64,000 nt of DNA from Yinghuangia seranimata (GTDB taxonomy: Bacteria > Actinomycetota > Actinomycetes > Streptomycetales > Streptomycetaceae), in the NCBI RefSeq assembly GCF_029953285.1, contig NZ_JASAOI010000063.1:1-64000 (forward strand). Direction: 5' to 3'. This document shows positions 58,988 to 64,000 of the stretch, piece by piece. Both the position numbers and the translations under genes were made by a program. The first letter of the stretch is position 1; each line of letters begins with the position of its first letter. The notes under the pieces are model-generated. The model had not been told where the DNA came from. It saw only the letters and a list, made by a program, of their open reading frames with translations, and did no database searches.

Positions 58988-60868
58988 TCAGCGGCCGCCC
59001 GAGCCCGGCGGCAGGGCCGGCGGGATCGCGGTGAGCCCGGCCGGCCCGAAGGCGTTGAAGCCGTCGGAGCCGGACGGCAGCGCCGCACGCGGCGCCGGGA
59101 AGGTCGGCCGCTGCTGCTCGACGAGCGGTCCCGCGGGGTCCGGCAGGCCGAGGAAGTGGCGGCGCAGCCGGTGCTTCTCGACGCGGTGGTTCGGGGTGCG
59201 GGGCATGCGCACGAGCACGCGGACGTGCGCCGGGCGCATGTACGGCGGCAGGGACTGCGCGCACCAGGCGTGCAGCGCCTCGGGGTCGAGCAGCTTGCCC
59301 GGGTCGGGCTCGACGTACAGCACGATGTCGTCGTCGGAGGAGCCGTCGCCGCGGCCGTTGGGCACCCCGAAGACGCCGCACAGGGTGATGTCCGGGTGCT
59401 GGTTGACGAGGTCCTCGATGTGGTACGCGGAGATGTTCTCGCCACGCATTCGGATGCGGTCCTGCACGCGGTCGACGAAGTGGATCAGCCCGTCCTCGCC
59501 GCGCACGACCGCGTCGCCGGTGTGCAGCCACAGGTTCCGCATCGCCTCGGCGGTGGTCAGCGGGTCGCCGGCATACTCCTGGACGACCAGCCCGGCCAGG
59601 TGCGGGCGCACCGCGAGCTCGCCGACGGTGCCGGGCGGGACGCGGCTGTCGTGCTCGTCGAGGACGGCGACGTCGAGGAACGGCAGCGGCCCGCCGAGCA
59701 GCCCCTTGCGCGGCACGGCGTGCCCGGGCACGACCGGCACCCGGTAGTGCGCGCAGACCCGGACGACCTGCTCGTGGGTGAGGCCGCGCTGGAGCGGCGG
59801 CGGGGTGCCGGCGCCTTCCGCGAGCTCCTCGACCACCGCGGCGACCGGCATGCCCGACTCGATCTGGCCGTACGCGGCGACCACGAAGTCGACGCCGAAG
59901 CGCCGCGCGAAGTCGGCGTGGGTGGGCGGCAGCGGGTGCAGCCACACCTTCGACAGCGGGTTGGCGGCGTCCTCGCGCCGCTCGGGGGCGCTGGTCAGCC
60001 ACGGGATGGCGGCGTCGGTGAGGACCGCGGTGCTGGCACCCGCGGCGGTGATCCGGCCCCAGAACTCGCCGGGGTGGAAGCGGTCCCACAGCGTGACGGT
60101 GGCGCCGGTCCACGCGGCGCGCGCGACGCCCGCGAAGGCGCCGTACACGGTGTGCATGGGCAGGTCGCTGTAGATGACGTCGTCGGGCGTGGTGAGCCGG
60201 CGCAGCAGGAAGGTGCTCTGCGCGATCCACCGGTGCCGCTGGACGACGGCCTTGGGGCGGCCGGTGTTGCCGGGCGTGTGCAGGATGGCGGCGACGTCGT
60301 CGGGGCCGGCGCCGATCTGGGGCGGCAGGGCGCGGGCGAGGAAGCGCGCGTACGGGATCTCGGGGAAGCCGTGCGGCGGCGGGACGCCGACCGAGTCGTG
60401 GACGGTGATCCGCGGCGCGTACGGGAGGTGCCGGCGCACGATCTCGAGCCCGGGCAGGCAGGCCCGCTCGGTGACGATCAGCTGCGGGTTGATCGTGCCG
60501 AGCTGTTGGAGGAGCAGTTCGCCGGACAGCTCGGGGTCGATCGGGCAGAAGACCGCGCCGGCCTTCCAGATGCCGAACATCCACAGCGCGGCGGCGTAGG
60601 GGCTGCGGCAGTGCACGACGACGCGGTCGCCGCGGCGGACGCCGACGGCCTCGAGGTTCCCGGCGATGGTGTCGGTGGCGCGGCGGGCCTCCGCGTAGCT
60701 GAGGTCGAGGCCGTGCTCGCCGTAGTGGATGAACACCCGCAGCGGGGTGCGGACCGACCAGGCGTCGAGGGCCTCGGTCACCGGTTCGCCGTCGACGGCG
60801 AGTTCGGCGGCGAGCGTGTCGAGGAAGGCCGCTCCGCCGGTGGCGCCCGTGCTGCTGGGTGTCGTCAC
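58988..60868 (-). CDS. AMP-forming acyl-CoA ligase (fatty acid/aryl-CoA type)
   Basis: This 626-residue ANL-superfamily enzyme activates a carboxylic acid as acyl-AMP, then transfers it to CoA. LHTPGNTGRPKAVV is the ATP loop (normally SGTTGxPK, here PGNTG). VAAYGQIES, WLHTGDAVVRGEDG and DRVQDRIRMRGENISA follow in order. The C-terminal lysine region reads MPRTPNHRVEK, where Arg replaces the usual Lys after the Gly position. The start GTG 60868 has AGGA upstream. It is divergent from the two acyl-CoA dehydrogenases, with which it likely shares a catabolic pathway. Confidence 0.88.
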   Translation of the reverse strand: MTTPSSTGATGGAAFLDTLAAELAVDGEPVTEALDAWSVRTPLRVFIHYGEHGLDLSYAEARRATDTIAGNLEAVGVRRGDRVVVHCRSPYAAALWMFGIWKAGAVFCPIDPELSGELLLQQLGTINPQLIVTERACLPGLEIVRRHLPYAPRITVHDSVGVPPPHGFPEIPYARFLARALPPQIGAGPDDVAAILHTPGNTGRPKAVVQRHRWIAQSTFLLRRLTTPDDVIYSDLPMHTVYGAFAGVARAAWTGATVTLWDRFHPGEFWGRITAAGASTAVLTDAAIPWLTSAPERREDAANPLSKVWLHPLPPTHADFARRFGVDFVVAAYGQIESGMPVAAVVEELAEGAGTPPPLQRGLTHEQVVRVCAHYRVPVVPGHAVPRKGLLGGPLPFLDVAVLDEHDSRVPPGTVGELAVRPHLAGLVVQEYAGDPLTTAEAMRNLWLHTGDAVVRGEDGLIHFVDRVQDRIRMRGENISAYHIEDLVNQHPDITLCGVFGVPNGRGDGSSDDDIVLYVEPDPGKLLDPEALHAWCAQSLPPYMRPAHVRVLVRMPRTPNHRVEKHRLRRHFLGLPDPAGPLVEQQRPTFPAPRAALPSGSDGFNAFGPAGLTAIPPALPPGSGGR

Positions 60869-61101
60869 TGTTGTCCTCACGGGGCACGGTCCCGACGGGC
60901 GGTCGGGCCGCATATGGGGGGATCACGGTGGGAGCTGTGTGGCGGTGCGCAGAGTGGAGCCGCAGCGTACCGCCTCGGCGGCGGGTGCGGGGCGGGAGTC
61001 TGCGGGCGTTGTCTTCCGCTCGCGGAAAGGTGTACCTAGCATCTGACCGGCGACCGGTGTTGACGCCCGGTCAGTAGCACTCCCCGAAGGAGGCGTGAGA
61101 C
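60869..61101. promoter_or_regulatory. Divergent promoter region, ligase / acyl-CoA dehydrogenases
   Basis: 233 bp between divergent starts. I see no clear palindrome; promoters for both directions must lie here. Confidence 0.4.
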
Positions 61102-62310
61102 TTGCCCGACAACACATCGGTGGGCGTGGTGACCGCGGAGGAGGTCCGCGGCCGGGTGCGCGATCTGGCGGCCGCGCACGATCCGGCCGGGACCGATCCC
61201 GTCGCGTTTCTCGGACACCGGTTCGACGCCGGCCTGGCCTGGGTGCACTTCCCGGTCGGGTGCGGCGGACTGGGCGCGCCGCGCGCGCTCCAGCAGGTGG
61301 TGGAGCAGGAGTTGGCCGCGGCGGGCGCGAAGCCGCCGAACGTGTACCGCAACCCGATCGGCCTGGGGATGGGCGCGCCGACCGTCGCCGTGCACGGCAC
61401 GGACGAGCAGCGGCGGAGGCTGCTGAGGCCGCTGTGGACCGGCGAGGAGGTGTGGTGCCAGCTGTTCTCCGAGCCGGGCGCGGGGTCGGACCTGGCGGGG
61501 CTGGCCACACGCGCGGTGCGTGACGGGGACGACTGGGTCGTCAACGGGCAGAAGGTGTGGACGTCCTTCGCGCACAAGGCGCGCTGGGCGATGCTGCTCG
61601 CCCGCACCGACCCGGACCTGCCCAAGCACCAGGGGCTGACCTACTTCTTCCTGGACATGACGCTGCCGGGCGTCGAGGTGCGGCCGCTGCGGCAGGCCAC
61701 CGGGCAGGCCGAGTTCAACGAGGTGTTCCTGACCGACGTGCGGATCCCGGACGCGATGCGCGCGGACGAGGTCGGCAAGGGCTGGGCGGTGTCGAACACG
61801 ACGCTGATGAACGAGCGCGTCGCGATCGGCGGCGGCGCGGCGCCGCGCGAGGGCGGCGCCATCGCGCCGGTCGCGAAGCTGTGGCGCGAGCATCCCGAGG
61901 TGCGCACCGGCGGGCTGCACGACCGGGTGATGCGGGCGTGGGTCGAGGGCGAGGTGGCGCGGCTCGCGAACGAGCGGATCCGGCAGCAGCTGGCGGCCGG
62001 CAAGCCGGGGCCCGAGGGGTCGGCGGCGAAGATCTCGTTCGCGCGGATCAACCAGGAGACCACCCGGCTCTGGCTGGAACTCACCGGCGAGGACGGGCTG
62101 GCCTACGACGACTGGACGATGCGCCGTGTGGATCTTGGCGGTTCGGACGGCGGGCGAGGCCCCGGCTACTACTACATCCGCGCCAAGGGCAACTCGATCG
62201 AGGGCGGCACGACGGAGATCCTGCGCGGCGTGATCGCCGACCGCGTGCTCGAACTGCCGCGTGAGCCGCGGTCCGACACCAAGCTGCCGTGGAAGGAGAT
62301 CCCTCGGTGA
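61102..62310 (+). CDS. Acyl-CoA dehydrogenase (large-type subunit)
   Basis: This 402-residue FAD enzyme has QLFSEPGAGSDLAGLATRAVRDGDDWVVNGQKVWTS (FAD-binding middle domain) and the C-terminal AKGNSIEGGTTEILRGVIADRVLELPREP. It is a typical member of the FadE group seen as two-gene pairs in sterol side-chain catabolism. The TTG start at 61102 is preceded by AGGAGG at about 8 nt. It is translationally coupled (GTGA) to the second dehydrogenase, which suggests a heteromeric enzyme. Confidence 0.9.
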   Translation: MPDNTSVGVVTAEEVRGRVRDLAAAHDPAGTDPVAFLGHRFDAGLAWVHFPVGCGGLGAPRALQQVVEQELAAAGAKPPNVYRNPIGLGMGAPTVAVHGTDEQRRRLLRPLWTGEEVWCQLFSEPGAGSDLAGLATRAVRDGDDWVVNGQKVWTSFAHKARWAMLLARTDPDLPKHQGLTYFFLDMTLPGVEVRPLRQATGQAEFNEVFLTDVRIPDAMRADEVGKGWAVSNTTLMNERVAIGGGAAPREGGAIAPVAKLWREHPEVRTGGLHDRVMRAWVEGEVARLANERIRQQLAAGKPGPEGSAAKISFARINQETTRLWLELTGEDGLAYDDWTMRRVDLGGSDGGRGPGYYYIRAKGNSIEGGTTEILRGVIADRVLELPREPRSDTKLPWKEIPR

Positions 62311-63440
62311 CCGAGATCCCCTCGCTGCTGTACTCGGAGATCGAGGACGACGTCCGGGCGACGTTGCGCGGTCTGCTGGCCGACCGGTGTTCGTGGAACG
62401 ACGTGCTCACACGTGTCGACACGGACGAGCCGTACGACGACGCGCTGTGGAAGGCGGTCGGCGAAGACCTGGGCCTGGCCGGGCTGTTGGTGCCCGAGGA
62501 GCTGGGCGGCGCGGGCGGCACGGCCCGCGAAGTGGCCGTCGTGCTCGAGGAACTGGCGCGCGCCGTCGCCCCGGTGCCCTACCTCGCGAGCGCGGTGCTG
62601 GCCGTCGGCGCGCTGCTGGCCGCGCCCGAAGGCCCGGCGCGCGACGGGGCGTTGGGCGCGCTGGCGGCCGGTGCCAAGGTGGGCACGCTCGCGGTTCCGG
62701 CCACGACGTACGGCGCACCCTTCCCGCTGACGGTGACCGGCGCGCCGGACGGCGACGGGCTGGTGCTGACCGGCGCGGTGACCAGCGTGCTGGCGGCCGA
62801 TCGGGCGGACCTGCTGGTGGTGCCGGTGGTCGTGGCCGGCGAGCCGTATCTTGCGCTGGTCGACGGCACCGCGCCGGGTCTGACCCGTGGCCGGATCACG
62901 ACGCTGGACGCGACGCGTCCGGTCGGCCCGGTGACGCTCGACGGGGTCCCGGCGGCGGTCGTGGCCGGGCCCGACGCGGCCGAGGCGGCGCTGCGGCACG
63001 CCCTCGGCCTCGGTGCGGCCCTGCTGGCGTCCGAGCAACTCGGCGTGTCCGAGCGGGCGTTGGAAGAGGCGGTCAACTACCTGAAGGTGCGCCACCAGTT
63101 CGGCCGGCCGATCGGCTCGTACCAGGCGCTGCGGCACCGTGCGGCCGACCTGTGGGCGGACATCGCGGCGGCTCGGGCGACCGCCCGCTACGCGGCGGCG
63201 GCCTTCGCCGACGGCTCCCCCGACGCGGAGGTCGCGGCGTCGCTGGCCCAGGCGTACTGCGGCGACGTCGCGGTGCACGCGGCCGAGGAGTGCGTGCAGA
63301 TGCACGGCGGCATCGGGTTCACGTGGGAGCACCCGGCCCACCTGTACCTCAAGCGGGCGATGAGCCTGTCGCTGCTGCTCGGCACCGCCGACCGGCACCG
63401 CACGGTCCTGGGCGGCCTGGTGGACCTGCCGCCGGCCTGA
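62307..63440 (+). CDS. Acyl-CoA dehydrogenase (second subunit)
   Basis: This 377-residue protein shows LLVPEELGGAGGTAREVAVVLEELARA and the C-terminal VQMHGGIGFTWEHPAHLYLKRA. GTG 62307 overlaps the stop of the first dehydrogenase and has GGAAGGAG upstream. Paired small dehydrogenases of this kind form alpha2-beta2 tetramers in actinobacterial steroid catabolism; by analogy this pair may act on a sterol or branched acyl-CoA. Electrons would go to EtfAB. Confidence 0.9.
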   Translation: MTEIPSLLYSEIEDDVRATLRGLLADRCSWNDVLTRVDTDEPYDDALWKAVGEDLGLAGLLVPEELGGAGGTAREVAVVLEELARAVAPVPYLASAVLAVGALLAAPEGPARDGALGALAAGAKVGTLAVPATTYGAPFPLTVTGAPDGDGLVLTGAVTSVLAADRADLLVVPVVVAGEPYLALVDGTAPGLTRGRITTLDATRPVGPVTLDGVPAAVVAGPDAAEAALRHALGLGAALLASEQLGVSERALEEAVNYLKVRHQFGRPIGSYQALRHRAADLWADIAAARATARYAAAAFADGSPDAEVAASLAQAYCGDVAVHAAEECVQMHGGIGFTWEHPAHLYLKRAMSLSLLLGTADRHRTVLGGLVDLPPA

Positions 63441-63456
63441 CCGCGACGCACTGCGA

Positions 63457-63501
63457 GGCTTCCGGCCGGGGCGCGGGCTGTGCCTGCCCCGGCTGGAAGC
63501 C
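63457..63501. terminator. Bidirectional terminator-like hairpin
   Basis: A near-perfect 16-nt stem (GGCTTCCGGCCGGGGC and its partner) with a 13-nt loop lies between the second dehydrogenase and the small membrane protein gene. Confidence 0.7.
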
Positions 63502-63506
63502 GGCCG

Positions 63507-63725
63507 TCACCAGAGCCCGATCGCCGCGAGCGTGGCGACGACCGCGACCGCGACGACCTTGATCCGGCTGAGCTCGAACGCGGTGTCGCTCGGCTGGTTG
63601 GCGGCCGGGTCGTTGTACCGCCACGACTCCGTCTCCCACCAGCCGTCCTCGGAACTGACCGCCCAGCCGATGCCGCAGAAGACCATTACGACGATCCACA
63701 GGAAGACGATCCAGCCGTGTGTCAT
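63507..63725 (-). CDS. Small two-helix membrane protein (DUF6199-like)
   Basis: This 72-residue protein has a hydrophobic helix at 5-22 and another at 55-70, with ESWRYNDPAANQPSDTAFELSRI between them. This middle resembles the DUF6199 proteins that I recall from streptomycetes; confidence in that name is modest. It is convergent with the acyl-CoA dehydrogenase pair. Confidence 0.6.
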   Translation of the reverse strand: MTHGWIVFLWIVVMVFCGIGWAVSSEDGWWETESWRYNDPAANQPSDTAFELSRIKVVAVAVVATLAAIGLW

Positions 63726-63816
63726 GGCGCTGCACCCCGTTCGGTGATGATCAACTACCCGTCACGCTAGACCCGTCGCGTGCCGGGCGGCTGAGGCACT
63801 TCCCTCCGTCGGGGAA

Positions 63817-63849
63817 CCCGGGGTGCGAGGGACGGACTCGCACCCCGGG
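63817..63849 (-). terminator. Terminator of the chitinase gene
   Basis: A perfect 13-bp stem (CCCGGGGTGCGAG and complement) with a 7-nt loop lies 24 bp beyond the GH18 stop. Confidence 0.8.
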
Positions 63850-63872
63850 TCCGAACAGGGGGACGGGCGGGG

Positions 63873-64000
63873 CTACTTGAGGCCGGCGTCCAGCGCGGCG
63901 ATCAGCTCGCCGTTGGCGGTGTCGCCGCTGAACTCCCAGAAGAAGGCGCCGCGCAGGTTCTGCGCCTTGGCGTACGCCATCTTGCCGGTGACGGTCGCCG
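63873..64000 (-). CDS. Glycoside hydrolase family 18 chitinase, 3' end (partial)
   Basis: Only the last 42 codons are in the window. They read KMAYAKAQNLRGAFFWEFSGD and NGELIAALDAGLK, then a TAG stop. GAFFWEFSGD is the conserved C-terminal strand of GH18 barrels (substrate-binding Trp). The catalytic DxxDxDxE lies outside the window. Confidence 0.85.
   Translation of the reverse strand, partial: ATVTGKMAYAKAQNLRGAFFWEFSGDTANGELIAALDAGLK

Overview
The window is about 72% GC, with codon use, dense head-to-tail operons, frequent GTG/TTG starts and 4-bp ATGA/GTGA stop-start overlaps typical of a filamentous actinomycete. The RsbW-like ATPase / XRE-DUF5753 / DUF397 triad, an NrtR-type regulator, a SigE-family sigma factor and many DUF proteins point to Streptomycetaceae or a close relative. 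No rRNA, tRNA or CRISPR array was seen. All functional calls come from reading the sequence; no database search was run.

Layout. 1-0.7 kb: a stem-loop repeat followed by a 5'-truncated, frameshifted MarR gene. 0.8-5.7 kb: paaY-like gamma-carbonic-anhydrase protein, small membrane protein, etfBA, and a divergent adenylosuccinate synthetase. 5.9-9.0 kb: a minus-strand cassette of NrtR-like Nudix regulator, J-domain/pseudokinase protein and VWA protein, with a palindromic operator in front and a strong terminator behind. 9.2-21.6 kb: the centrepiece, a cluster of the poorly characterised STM4011-STM4015 families, with SIX tandem STM4015-type LRR-like paralogues followed by STM4014 (ATP-grasp), STM4013 (alkaline-phosphatase-fold hydrolase), STM4012 and STM4011 (two radical SAM proteins), interrupted by a sigma-factor/membrane-protein pair. 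21.7-26.7 kb: DUF1152 protein, then a TetR regulator, MFS transporter and GH36 alpha-galactosidase sharing a matched operator. 26.9-34.5 kb: accessory genes (acyltransferase 3, DUF6745 pair, GNAT, AbiEii-type nucleotidyltransferase, Cys-containing unknown, RsbW-like/XRE/DUF397 triad). 34.5-40.8 kb: complete peptide/nickel-type ABC transporter operon. 41.2-46.5 kb: PAS-GGDEF-EAL protein with a methyltransferase, ADP-ribosylglycohydrolase, and a Q/P/Y-rich membrane protein. 46.6-49.0 kb: lon with HAIR-like half-sites. 49.3-55.2 kb: TnsA-like remnant, DUF4265, DUF4279, MFS-ArsR operon with minisatellites, GNAT, membrane protein. 55.2-56.4 kb: repeat island. 56.4-64 kb: serine hydrolase, DUF308/HdeD protein, acyl-CoA ligase divergent from two coupled acyl-CoA dehydrogenases, small membrane protein and the 3' end of a GH18 chitinase.

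The best candidate for an undescribed system is the 9.2-21.6 kb cluster. Two radical SAM enzymes, an ATP-grasp ligase and a phosphatase/sulfatase-fold hydrolase look like a tailoring pathway. The expanded LRR-like family looks like a recognition or scaffold repertoire. The second candidate is a conserved stem-loop element present three times (1-157, 55450-55606, 55948-56104), always with a 44-nt loop, with two copies facing each other around a 42-bp palindrome.
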